Origin: JAJNBK01 sp035642715
GTDB lineage: Archaea; Thermoproteota; Nitrososphaeria; Nitrososphaerales; Nitrososphaeraceae
Direction: 5' to 3'
Assembly (NCBI GenBank): GCA_035642715.1
Contig: DASQRW010000046.1
Location: 1-64,000, forward strand
DNA length: 64,000 nt
In this document: positions 1-8,326 of the stretch, piece by piece
Layout of the letters: every line of letters begins with the position of its first letter
Numbering within the stretch: position 1 is the stretch's first letter
The notes under the pieces: model-generated
Database searches by the model: none
What the model was told of the DNA's origin: nothing
What the model saw: the letters and a program-made list of their open reading frames with translations, nothing else
Position numbers and translations under genes: made by a program

Positions 1-167
1 ATTTTTGAATATTCGACTAAACCTCTATCTTCTGCAATAGCAAGGTATCTAATTAATTGTGAATGTGATACTGATGCATTATTCATAATAGTAGTTTTAT
101 ATTCCCAATTAGTTGTTGCACAACGCAATATGGATGCCATAGTTTCAATCTCTGATCTATTCTTCAT
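1..167 (-). CDS. Winged-helix transcriptional regulator, N-terminal part (cut by window edge)
   Basis: Reading leftwards from an ATG at 167, about 55 codons stay open to the window edge. The protein starts MKNRSEIETMASILRCA and continues with SQLIRYLAIAEDRGLVEY. This layout (arginine/serine start, helix 'MASIL', a recognition helix after 'SVSHSQL', and a 'GLVEY' wing) is typical of the many small winged-helix regulators of Thaumarchaeota (ArnR1-like family). The C-terminal part lies outside the window, so a membrane or dimerisation segment cannot be judged. The target is unknown. It is transcribed divergently from the 659 gene across a long intergenic stretch. Confidence 0.6.
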   Translation of the reverse strand, partial: MKNRSEIETMASILRCATTNWEYKTTIMNNASVSHSQLIRYLAIAEDRGLVEYSK

Positions 168-658
168 AACATTGACCTATTTTGCACAATGAATTTTTTT
201 TGATAAAAGAATGTTAGACAATGTATGACGACAATATAGTAGAAATAATTATGACAATAGGTCTAGACAGAATTCTTGTATTTCTTAAGTCGATTCCCGG
301 ATCGACCTTGCAATGTGGGCAGTTTTTTTGTCAATTATTTAGATTCAGAAAAAATGATTAGATAACTCTATTACTACTAAAATGATAAAACAGTAAATTG
401 AATTCTTCTTAGGTAAGTAAAAAATGTATCAAGATTGTATGGAATTAATGCTAACTTTGGCTTTATTTTCATGGTTACTAGATAGTTCAACAAAAAACTA
501 TCTTTATCCGTCAGTCTATTACTGAGTATGAAAACTCTGCGCAATAACATTACTGAGAATTATCAACTGGAAAGATTTCAAAATCCTTTCATGCGTCATT
601 ACTAAATGAATAACTGGCAGAAATATTGAAAGTGATTTCATAAGTAGAGTTGTGAGAT
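168..658. other. Intergenic stretch, no confident gene
   Basis: AT-rich, between the divergent regulator and the 659 gene. The only structure seen is a weak minus-strand reading between 334 and 214. It would encode a short CxxC peptide (NCPHCKVDPG...) but is out of frame with its TTG at a run of seven T at 323-329. I do not call it a gene. Confidence 0.4.
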
Positions 659-964
659 ATGACACCACAAATTGAGGAATTGTTGAAGATACCATACCTA
701 AGGAGAACGTATGAGTTATATGGCAATACTGAGGATTATTACAAGGTTGTATCGGGCAAGCGACCACTGTATATTGGAGGAGAAAATAATATATTTCCTA
801 GAAAATTGGACGACGACTTTTTATCAACAGAAACGCTAGATGACATGATCTATTCTGATGTTGATGTAGCAATTGACTTTAATTTAAAAGGATATATCTC
901 TGATGAAAGTACTTTGAAGACTATCAAACAAGCGTTAATTGCGATGTATTATAAATTAAATTAA
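659..964 (+). CDS. Hypothetical acidic protein, 101 aa
   Basis: A complete small ORF with an ATG start and no family I recognise. It begins MTPQIEELLKIPYLRRTYELYG and is soluble, with no membrane segment, no cysteine pairs and a mixed alpha/beta look. Its middle is rich in Asp and Asn (for example LDDDFLSTETLDDMIYSDVD). It lies 54 bases upstream of the ABC export operon on the same strand, so it could be the first gene of that transcript or an independent gene. The even residue composition and absence of a competing frame support coding. Confidence 0.6.
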   Translation: MTPQIEELLKIPYLRRTYELYGNTEDYYKVVSGKRPLYIGGENNIFPRKLDDDFLSTETLDDMIYSDVDVAIDFNLKGYISDESTLKTIKQALIAMYYKLN

Positions 965-1018
965 GAATGAAAAATAAAAATAGTGTACAGGTGCAGCAAA
1001 AATAGTGTTATGATTTAA

Positions 1019-1753
1019 ATGACTACTAAAGATAATCAGACAAACAATAGAAATAATGACAAGAGAGAAACATACACATTAAGTGTTGATAACCTGTCTA
1101 AGATTTTTTATTCACCAGCAGGCGGCATTGTTGTACTTAATGGTATTAGCTTTGGAATAAAGAAAGGTGAATTTGTGTCTATTGTAGGACCTTCTGGCAG
1201 TGGAAAATCAACTTTATTAAACATTATAGGAGCTTTAGACAGGCCTACCGTAGGAAAAGTCTTCATAAACGATATAGATATTTTTTCGCTCAATGATTAC
1301 GAGATTGCTCTTTTGAGGAACAATTTGATAGGTTTTATATTTCAATCCTATAATTTAATTAATAGAACAACTGTTCTAAAGAACGTTGAAATTCCAGGAA
1401 TATTAGCGGGAATGAAAAAGAATGAAAGAATTGACCGTGCATTAAGGTTATTAGATATTCTTGGAATTAAAGATAAGGCTAAATCATCACCTTCGAATCT
1501 AAGTGGTGGAGAACAACAGAGAGTCGCAATTGCAAGAGCTATTATGAACAATCCTGCAGTGATCCTTGCAGACGAACCAACTGGAAACCTCGATACCAAG
1601 ACAGGACAGGACGTTTTTAATTTACTAAAGATGCTTTCAAACAAGTTTAGAAGGACAATAATAATGGTAACTCATAATCCGGATCTCTCCAAAGCAACAG
1701 ATAGGGTTATCCATCTAAAAGATGGAATAATAGAAAAAGAGGCTATTAACTAG
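1019..1753 (+). CDS. ABC transporter ATP-binding protein, MacB/LolD type
   Basis: This is the ATPase subunit of a MacB/LolD-like (FtsX-permease) ABC system acting on the cytoplasmic face of the membrane. Walker A is GPSGSGKST (residues 57-65), the Q-loop is near Q109, the signature LSGGEQQR is at 161-168, Walker B VILADEP is at 181-187, and the H-loop histidine is in VTHNPD near 218. Length (244 aa) is normal for the family, with about 18 extra polar residues at the N-terminus. Only 3 bases separate its stop from the exported protein at 1757, and the permease follows at 3782, so the three genes form one operon. The substrate is unknown. These systems usually export or mechanotransduce rather than import. 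Confidence 0.93.
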   Translation: MTTKDNQTNNRNNDKRETYTLSVDNLSKIFYSPAGGIVVLNGISFGIKKGEFVSIVGPSGSGKSTLLNIIGALDRPTVGKVFINDIDIFSLNDYEIALLRNNLIGFIFQSYNLINRTTVLKNVEIPGILAGMKKNERIDRALRLLDILGIKDKAKSSPSNLSGGEQQRVAIARAIMNNPAVILADEPTGNLDTKTGQDVFNLLKMLSNKFRRTIIMVTHNPDLSKATDRVIHLKDGIIEKEAIN

Positions 1754-1756
1754 AAT

Positions 1757-3772
1757 ATGACCAATATAGCATTTACTTACAAAAGAGAGAAAAAGCAGGA
1801 GAATGCAATATCTTGTCGAATCAAAAAATCGTCAAGAGTATTTTTATATTCTCTCATCAGTACAATGTTACTTCTGTCATCTAATTGGAGTTTAACAAAT
1901 TCAAATGCTCAGACTGACTTGGATCCTGCTTTCCAAGATTCCTACTGGACCGATGATGATATGATTTCTATGTCGAATACCAGCACTAATGATGCCGTCA
2001 AGAAGGAAGTAGGTCCTGGAGAAGGTACAGCCACACTTGCCGTCGTCCTTGTTAACAAGGCGCGCTCTGATATTACCGCTGTGAAGGGATATCTGAGTCT
2101 TCCAGCTGGGTTCAAAGCGATTGGAGTAATACCACCGGACATGGGGAAGAATATATCAGACTTATCAGAATACACAGTAGATAGTTATGATTCAATTATC
2201 AAATCAGGAGAAACATTTACTCTTTATTTTGAGATGAGTGTATTAAAAAATGCAAACGTTGGACCGTACATTGCATCACTTGATTTGGTATACTCAAAGG
2301 TCCTTGAAACTGGACAAATTACAGTAAAAAATATTGCAATACCTTTCCGTGTTACAGGAAAAGTTGTTTTGGATGTAGTATCAGAAAAATATCATTTAAT
2401 CCCAGGTTCTTCTAATAGGGTAAATATAACTATTAAGAATAAGGGTACTGCTAACGCTAGTGGCGTCATTGTCTCAGTCAATGAATCTCCTAGTACAAGT
2501 AATTCTCTTTTGAGTAGCAATTCATCATTTAATGCTAATGGTGAGGGAATAGAATCTGTTCCATTGGTAAACATAGGAAATAATACATATGATATTGGTG
2601 TTATTCCTGCTAATAGAACAGCTCAAATAAATCCATCAGTTTATCCAAGTAATTCTGCTGGTGAGACAGTGCAGAATCTTGATCTACAAATATCATATGG
2701 AGATGCCTATGGTAACAGAAAGAGTTCTGATCAATCAGTTGGACTTGTCATATCTCCAAAACCTCCACGATCTGTTTTGAACATCGATGCAGGTGGATCT
2801 TCTAATAACCAAAATTCCTCCATTGTTCTAATAGCAGGCAAGATCCAAGAACTGGAGTTTACCATTGCCAACGAGGGCAAAATACCGGTAACTAATCTAG
2901 TGATCACCCTTACGTCTCAAGCAGATACAGTTAAAATACTTGGAAATTCGAAATGGACTTTTGAGAGCTTACTACCACAATCCAAACTAAATCTATCTAC
3001 CAATGTCTTTGCATCAGAAGATGTTATTGGAAAGCCAATAGAATTTCCAGTGAAAATACAATATGTATCAGATGAACAATCAACTACAGAGACTATTGAC
3101 CTAGGATCTTATGTAGATGGCGAAATTAGAGTAAGAGTATATGACCTTGGTATTAACATTATAGGTGATAGGCCAAATCTTGTTGGAACTCTTTTAAATG
3201 AAGGAAATACAGTTGCACTTTTTACAACGGTGGAAATGCTTAAACCTCCGATATCAGAACAAAAAAGTCTTGTAGGAAGCATTGCATCATCACAACAGTA
3301 TCTTGGCGATCTTACAGAAAATTCTCCTTTACCATTTAGTATTCCGCTTACTATTGATAACAGTACTAAAGCTGGAACATATCCTGTCTTTCTTAAAGTT
3401 TCATACAGAGACAATCTCAGAATACCTCATGAATTAACAATAAATGGATCAGTCGATTATGAGCCTATAGAACAAACCACTGACGGAGGACAAGGCATCT
3501 TTGGAATTGGTAGTATTAGTAATGGTGATAGAAACATTTCTGCTATAATTCCTCCTATATTAGTTATACTAGTAATAATTATTATAATAGCAATTATAGT
3601 TGTTCTCAGAAAACGAAGATCAAAATCAAAACTTTCGAGGATTTTAGGTATAGAGAATAAGATGATAGAGAAAGAAGAAGAAAAAGAACAAGAAGAGGAC
3701 ATTGATTCTCTTTCAGACGGACCGACTGACAAAAAAAGTGACGGCATAATTGATGAGAGGAAGAAAGGATAG
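1757..3772 (+). CDS. Exported membrane-anchored protein of the ABC operon (COG1361/CARDB-like repeats)
   Basis: A 671-aa surface protein. A hydrophobic signal segment lies around residues 29-48, with a likely cleavage region after SNAQ. Then come about 530 residues of beta-rich extracellular sequence with repeated features such as ITIKNKGTANASGVIV and FTIANEGKIPVTNLVITL. These resemble the CARDB/NEW3-type immunoglobulin-like folds found in COG1361 proteins. One membrane helix (about 598-618, isoleucine/valine-rich) follows, then a basic stop-transfer RKRR and an acidic cytoplasmic tail. The position between ATPase and permease suggests it is the extracytoplasmic partner, analogous in place but not in sequence to MacA. 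Asn-X-Ser/Thr sequons are frequent. Confidence 0.8.
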   Translation: MTNIAFTYKREKKQENAISCRIKKSSRVFLYSLISTMLLLSSNWSLTNSNAQTDLDPAFQDSYWTDDDMISMSNTSTNDAVKKEVGPGEGTATLAVVLVNKARSDITAVKGYLSLPAGFKAIGVIPPDMGKNISDLSEYTVDSYDSIIKSGETFTLYFEMSVLKNANVGPYIASLDLVYSKVLETGQITVKNIAIPFRVTGKVVLDVVSEKYHLIPGSSNRVNITIKNKGTANASGVIVSVNESPSTSNSLLSSNSSFNANGEGIESVPLVNIGNNTYDIGVIPANRTAQINPSVYPSNSAGETVQNLDLQISYGDAYGNRKSSDQSVGLVISPKPPRSVLNIDAGGSSNNQNSSIVLIAGKIQELEFTIANEGKIPVTNLVITLTSQADTVKILGNSKWTFESLLPQSKLNLSTNVFASEDVIGKPIEFPVKIQYVSDEQSTTETIDLGSYVDGEIRVRVYDLGINIIGDRPNLVGTLLNEGNTVALFTTVEMLKPPISEQKSLVGSIASSQQYLGDLTENSPLPFSIPLTIDNSTKAGTYPVFLKVSYRDNLRIPHELTINGSVDYEPIEQTTDGGQGIFGIGSISNGDRNISAIIPPILVILVIIIIIAIIVVLRKRRSKSKLSRILGIENKMIEKEEEKEQEEDIDSLSDGPTDKKSDGIIDERKKG

Positions 3773-3781
3773 AGAAATAAG

Positions 3782-5026
3782 ATGGACATAAAAGAAGTTT
3801 TCATATTATCATTTGATGCGCTTAAGGAAAGAAAAGTTAGATCAATACTCACTATTTTGATGGTGATGGCAGGAAGCAGTCTTTTGGTTGCAGTTAATGC
3901 ATTTGGTGCAGGATTCACAGAGTTTTTTAATAATCAATTCAATAATCTCGCACCCAACATACTGTTCGTAAGTAGTGTGGTGCAAGATGAGGATGGTCCC
4001 CCTGTAGGAGGAGCGGGCGCACCACAAGCAGCAAAAATTACGTTAAACGCAGCTGTGATAAACAGATTAAATTCACTTCCATTTATAGATGAAGTTATTC
4101 CTTCCTATCAAGCAGATATCATGCTAGAGTCTCAGGGTGAGTCTAAAAATAATGCAGTTTTGTCTATAGATCCTCAAAAACTATTTGTAATTGCTCCGAC
4201 ATTAGAACTTGTAGAGGGTTCCACATTAAGACAAAATGACCCTTCTGCCATAGTTATAGCTGAGAACGTGGCCAATCCACCAGGAGAAACAACACCCTTT
4301 ATTAGTTTAGGTCAGAGCGTCAGAGCAAAGTATTCTTTTGTAGATGATATAACAGGCGAGTCTCAGGAAGAATCAAAGAATTTTGTTGTAACAGGAATTA
4401 TGGAATCTACTGGAAATCCAACTATAGACGACTCGGTTGTTATTAACACAGCCGCAGGCGATGCCTTCCTTCAAAAATCAGGTAAGTTTGATTCTTTATT
4501 TGTAGTTGCTCAGTCAAGTGAATTTGTGGATGTAGTAGAAGAAGAAATTAGAAGTCTTTATGGTAATGATATAGGAATTACCACTGTCAAAGCGATCTTG
4601 AAGACAGTTCAGGAATTTACTGGAGGGATTAACGCATTTCTTTTAAGTATTGCTGTCATCTCATTAATTGTAGGAGCAGTAGGAATTATAACAACACTAT
4701 ATACATCAGTTATCGAGAGAATTCGTGAAATTGGAACCCTCAAGGCTCTTGGTGCCCAGAAAAGTAATATTCTAGCTCTTTTTCTAGTTGAAGCTTTGAT
4801 AATTGGTATTATGGGAGCAACATTGGGCTTGCTAGCTGGTATTGGCGGAGGGTATCTATTAACCAGAGCGGGCCCTGGAGAGGGTCCACCACTCGATCCC
4901 GTTTATCTTCCAGCGGATATGATGAATGTGTGGATGATTTCCGTTGGACTTAGTATCATAGCAGGACTTCTTCCTGCCTGGAAAGCATCGAGAGTTACAC
5001 CTATTGAAGCTCTCCGACCAAAGTAG
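3782..5026 (+). CDS. ABC transporter permease, MacB/FtsX family
   Basis: A 414-aa permease. One membrane helix follows the N-terminal amphipathic KERKVRSILTILMVM. A large extracytoplasmic MacB-PCD-type domain spans roughly residues 50-270, and a C-terminal FtsX domain with three helices starts near 283. The hallmark coupling sequence EIGTLKALGAQKSNI follows the second helix. The end, PAWKASRVTPIEALRPK, is the classic terminus of this family. It starts 9 bases after the exported protein gene, completing a three-gene operon. The transported molecule cannot be told from the sequence. Confidence 0.92.
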   Translation: MDIKEVFILSFDALKERKVRSILTILMVMAGSSLLVAVNAFGAGFTEFFNNQFNNLAPNILFVSSVVQDEDGPPVGGAGAPQAAKITLNAAVINRLNSLPFIDEVIPSYQADIMLESQGESKNNAVLSIDPQKLFVIAPTLELVEGSTLRQNDPSAIVIAENVANPPGETTPFISLGQSVRAKYSFVDDITGESQEESKNFVVTGIMESTGNPTIDDSVVINTAAGDAFLQKSGKFDSLFVVAQSSEFVDVVEEEIRSLYGNDIGITTVKAILKTVQEFTGGINAFLLSIAVISLIVGAVGIITTLYTSVIERIREIGTLKALGAQKSNILALFLVEALIIGIMGATLGLLAGIGGGYLLTRAGPGEGPPLDPVYLPADMMNVWMISVGLSIIAGLLPAWKASRVTPIEALRPK

Positions 5027-5737
5027 ATACATGTGCCAGATAAGTTAGCGTTGTACAAGTTAGTGTTGTATAACCCTTATTTGCTAACTCTTTATTTAAA
5101 CACCAGAAAAAACCAAATTATTATCAGTAAAAAAGCTATTGAGGAGGACGTAATTTCGATGAGTTCATGTACAAATACAACATTATATTAAAGAGAATTC
5201 ATTTGATCCAAATGAGCAAGTATGCCAAAAAATAAATGATTTTGATAGAAATTAAAATTCCAATTCTTAAGAATTTCAGACTCATCCATTGGAGTAAGAT
5301 ACTTTCTTCTAGTTTTCAATTTCAAATTGGATTGTCATATATTCGAACAATTTGATAACTTAATCCTGCTAATATTTGATAACGAGATGCCTCAGGAACT
5401 CATAATCTTCGTCATTTCTAGTCTAAATATTATAGCCCATCAGCCGGCTCTTCCTAATCTTCATCAGCATCCCTCAAATTTTTAGTAAGTTATCCTTATA
5501 AATATAGCTAAATAATTGGAGGCTTTTGCCTTTAAGACAAAATTTTAACGCGGCCTATCCATCATTGACTTTTTTGGAAGAATGAGTGTTGCAGCTTTGC
5601 TATAGTAGTAGCTTTTCTCAAGTAATGATAATTATATATGGCAAGATTTAATCGGGTCAACAATAATATTTAGAGACACACATGATACACAAATGACGAT
5701 CAATAATTATAACAGTATTATACACATATAGGCTTGT
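5027..5737. other. Long intergenic region after the ABC operon
   Basis: No supported gene. It begins with an imperfect tandem duplication (5042-5071). AGTTAGC at 5043-5049 can pair with GCTAACT at 5083-5089 ahead of a T-rich stretch, a plausible 3' end for the operon. A TATA-like tatatat sits near 5633, upstream of the alcohol dehydrogenase. A C/D-box-like arrangement on the minus strand at 5384-5475 was considered and not accepted. Confidence 0.4.
5042..5071. repeat. Imperfect 15-bp tandem duplication
   Basis: Two adjacent copies, aagttagcgttgtac and aagttagtgttgtat, differ at two positions. They sit just after the permease stop codon. Function is unknown. The first copy can also form the 5' arm of a short hairpin with GCTAACT at 5083-5089. 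Confidence 0.6.
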
Positions 5738-6790
5738 ATGAGAGCAGCTCGTATCGTAAAAACGAAAGAGCCACTACGTGTTGATGATCTTAGGACTCCA
5801 AAGCCAAAACATGAACAAGTTCTAGTGAGAGTAGAATCAGCTGGCGTTTGCCATAGCGATCTGCATCTGTGGGAAGGTGGTTATGCAGGACCACAGGGGG
5901 TTTTTATGAAGGTTGAAGACCGTGGTGTAAAGTTTCCTATAACTCCAGGCCACGAAGTTGCTGGTCGAATTGAAGAAATAGGCGAATCTGTTACAGGCTT
6001 TCAGACAGGCGAGCGAGTTTTAGTTTATCCTTGGATAGGAGAAGGATTATGTCCCGCATGTAGAGTGGGAGAGGAAAATTTGTGTGATTTACCGCGAACG
6101 TTAGGAATATATCAAGATGGTGGATATTCGGAGCTTACACTTGTTCCAAGTCATAGATACCTTGTAAAGATCCAAAACTTGGATATTAATGCATCAGCGT
6201 CGCTTGCTTGTTCGGGTCTTACTGCGTATACTGCAGTTAAAAAGGCAAATGCACAGGCAAGTGAAACAGTAGTGTTGGTAGGAGCTGGAGGCCTGGGGCT
6301 GATGGCAGTTCAACTTGCGAAAGCTATGACCAATGCTCAGGTGGTGATAGTTGATGTTGATGATAAAAAACTGTCAGAAGCAAAGAGACTAGGAGCCGAT
6401 CAAACAATAAATTCGCTTTCAACAGATGCAGTAAAAGGGATAAAGGATATAACGGGTGGAATTGGGAGTGAAATTGTTATAGATTTTGTTAATAATACTA
6501 AAACGGCACAAACTACAATTAATATGATAAGGAAACGAGGACGACTCATCATGGTAGGTCTCTTCGGTGGGGCCTTGGAGCTAAATTTGCCATTGATTCC
6601 ATTGAGAGCATTCACTTTGACAGGTGCATATACTGGTAAATTTGCCGACTTGGTAGACCTGGTTGCTATGGCAAAATCCGGAAAAATTCAATCAGTGGTA
6701 TCTAGGAAATATAAATTAGATGAAGTAAACCAAGCACTTGATGAACTCAAAGGTGGCAAAATTATAGGCAGAGCTGTTTTAAATCCATAA
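5738..6790 (+). CDS. adh: Zinc-dependent alcohol dehydrogenase, SsADH-like (MDR family)
   Basis: NAD(P)-dependent oxidation of alcohols or reduction of aldehydes in the cytoplasm. The 350-aa protein has the catalytic zinc motif GVCHSDLHLWEGG (Cys38), the GHEVAG helix, and a Rossmann fold with GAGGLG near residue 186 followed by the acidic NAD-selecting region VIVDVD. The structural zinc lobe reads GEGLCPACRVGEENLC. The first of the four usual cysteines is Glu, as in Sulfolobus solfataricus ADH, which uses Glu plus three Cys. N- and C-termini (MRAARIVK, GKIIGRAVLNP) also match that archaeal type. It stands alone with long flanking gaps. The physiological substrate is not known. Confidence 0.92.
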   Translation: MRAARIVKTKEPLRVDDLRTPKPKHEQVLVRVESAGVCHSDLHLWEGGYAGPQGVFMKVEDRGVKFPITPGHEVAGRIEEIGESVTGFQTGERVLVYPWIGEGLCPACRVGEENLCDLPRTLGIYQDGGYSELTLVPSHRYLVKIQNLDINASASLACSGLTAYTAVKKANAQASETVVLVGAGGLGLMAVQLAKAMTNAQVVIVDVDDKKLSEAKRLGADQTINSLSTDAVKGIKDITGGIGSEIVIDFVNNTKTAQTTINMIRKRGRLIMVGLFGGALELNLPLIPLRAFTLTGAYTGKFADLVDLVAMAKSGKIQSVVSRKYKLDEVNQALDELKGGKIIGRAVLNP

Positions 6791-7036
6791 GAGACATACA
6801 CTTTCAAACAAAGATAATAAATTAAAAGATTTCATATAGACATGGCAGTTTCAAAACAAATGTATTTGCAACTTCTCAAGGCAGAGTTTGATTGGTCTGT
6901 CAGCTGACTCTCTTATTATCTGCCCTTTAGCGAAACGTGATTTCTACAATGCAGATTAGCAATAGCAGTTAGCAGGAATTATAAAATATCTTTATCTTCA
7001 AAAAAATAATGATTGCTAGTTAGCTTAGCAATATAA

Positions 7037-7315
7037 TTATTGTCCGCTTTGGTTAGTTGTTGTCATGTTGCCCTCACTTAATTCTGTGACACCAGATACT
7101 CCCATTGAAGCTTCAGGTGATGTTGTAGCATTAGTAGTGTTGACTGCGCTTGCCATTAACTCGGGTCCAGTGGCGTTACCAGTCATATTTTGAGCTGCTA
7201 CATCAGATGCTAATACACCACTACCAACTACAAATAAAGACGATATGACAAGTAAGGCATATACGGAATTTGTAGATGATGAAGTTGTGTTGTTTGCTCG
7301 ATTCTTCTTATTCAT
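7037..7315 (-). CDS. Small secreted Thr/Asn-rich protein
   Basis: A 92-aa protein with a clear signal peptide: basic start MNKKNRANN, hydrophobic core SVYALLVISSLFVVGSGVLA, and likely cleavage after DVAAQ. The mature part is a short low-complexity Asn/Thr/Ser stretch containing several N-glycosylation sequons (NMT, NAT, NTT). No catalytic motif is present. The stop is at 7037 and a short A/T-rich leader precedes the ATG. It resembles other small exported peptides seen in thaumarchaeal genomes. Function is unknown. Confidence 0.65.
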   Translation of the reverse strand: MNKKNRANNTTSSSTNSVYALLVISSLFVVGSGVLASDVAAQNMTGNATGPELMASAVNTTNATTSPEASMGVSGVTELSEGNMTTTNQSGQ

Positions 7316-7750
7316 TCCTTAGAAGTTGGCCTTACATGAAATATATAAATTTCTATCTTCTATTCTCGATTTATGTTACGTTTTTTTTCTTATATAATAA
7401 TAGCGCGAACCTATATTTTATAGACTTGCGTCAAACCTAAAGCATAAAATTAGTACAGTTACTGCTTTACATATAATAAAAGTTATAATACGAAAAAATC
7501 TGATTATATAAATGCTCACTTAATTAGCAAATGGAATCCAGATATAAAGGGCAGTTATGTTATACTTTAATAATAATATCCTTCATACCAAAGGCCTTGG
7601 TTAATAGATAATATAATATTATTATATGATTAAATTATGTCTTCTCTCAAGAGTAGTGTATAGCAAAAGACAAAATATTCACTATTGAAATAATAGGCAT
7701 GAAGAATATAAAAATAAACTTCTTATAAGTATTAAAGACTTTAATAAAGC
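7316..7750. other. Intergenic, divergent promoters
   Basis: AT-rich spacer between the divergent secreted peptide (minus) and the 7751 gene (plus). A TATA-like cttataagta lies about 20-30 bases before the GTG at 7751, which fits a near-leaderless transcript. A small palindromic accaaaggccttggt sits near 7585. No ORF was supported. Confidence 0.4.
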
Positions 7751-8281
7751 GTGAGCAGTGACGACGAGAGTACCATAAGGTCCCAGAAAAAAACCATAAA
7801 GGAATCAATTTCAGATACCACTACTGCTGAATCTTCTCCCTCAAATTTTAGAGAAGAGAAAGTAGTAGTAGCGACCCCTACAAATGCTGAATATAAAAGA
7901 TACGAGGTAAAACCTTCTCTTGAAGAGGAATCTCTGTCCGCCAGGGCAAGAGACGTAGGACAATCTTTGAGAGACCTAGTTACGTATATGGGACGAAAAG
8001 CAAAGGCTATGACAGAGCAAAAAACGACTGATTTAAAGGCTCAAGCCGCTCAAACAGCTGATCTCGATATTAAAAAAGATGCACGTGATATTCAGAATTT
8101 GGGCTCCAATATTGACAATATAATCAATGTTTTTGAAGATATAATGACTGATATACGAAAAGAACGCTATGGCGAACAGCAGAGATTGTTAGTAGGTTAT
8201 AAGAAGCTTTTAGAAGAGCAGATCAATGTCATTGACGCGAGGCTGAAGATGGCTAAGAGACTCAGACTGACATCGGTATAG
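7751..8281 (+). CDS. Conserved coiled-coil protein, 176 aa
   Basis: It starts at GTG (7751). The first 50 residues are polar and probably disordered. From about residue 60 to the end the sequence is a long helical, charged coiled coil (QSLRDLVTYMGRKAKAMTEQ; IMTDIRKERYGEQQRLLVGY). There is no membrane segment or enzyme motif. Its appearance resembles uncharacterised helical proteins of Thaumarchaeota; a structural or DNA/ribosome-associated role is possible but not shown. The end faces the aldehyde dehydrogenase tail-to-tail across 45 bases of A-rich spacer. Confidence 0.6.
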   Translation: MSSDDESTIRSQKKTIKESISDTTTAESSPSNFREEKVVVATPTNAEYKRYEVKPSLEEESLSARARDVGQSLRDLVTYMGRKAKAMTEQKTTDLKAQAAQTADLDIKKDARDIQNLGSNIDNIINVFEDIMTDIRKERYGEQQRLLVGYKKLLEEQINVIDARLKMAKRLRLTSV

Positions 8282-8326
8282 GAGGAAAAAAACTTATTAA
8301 ATAAAAAAAAGGAAAACAAGGCAGGA

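Noticed and set aside
214..334. Minus-strand CxxC peptide (NCPHCKVDPGIDLRNTRILS) with a shift at a seven-T run
   Set aside because: Only one CxxC pair, about 37 codons, no start in frame and no context. Could be chance in AT-rich DNA.
5384..5475. Possible C/D-box sRNA on the minus strand (stem GATGC/GCATC, CTGATGA and CTGA boxes)
   Set aside because: The box C has C instead of a purine at its first position, internal boxes are poorly spaced and the length is large for an archaeal C/D RNA. The same bases also give a weak acidic coding-like reading. Too ambiguous to list.
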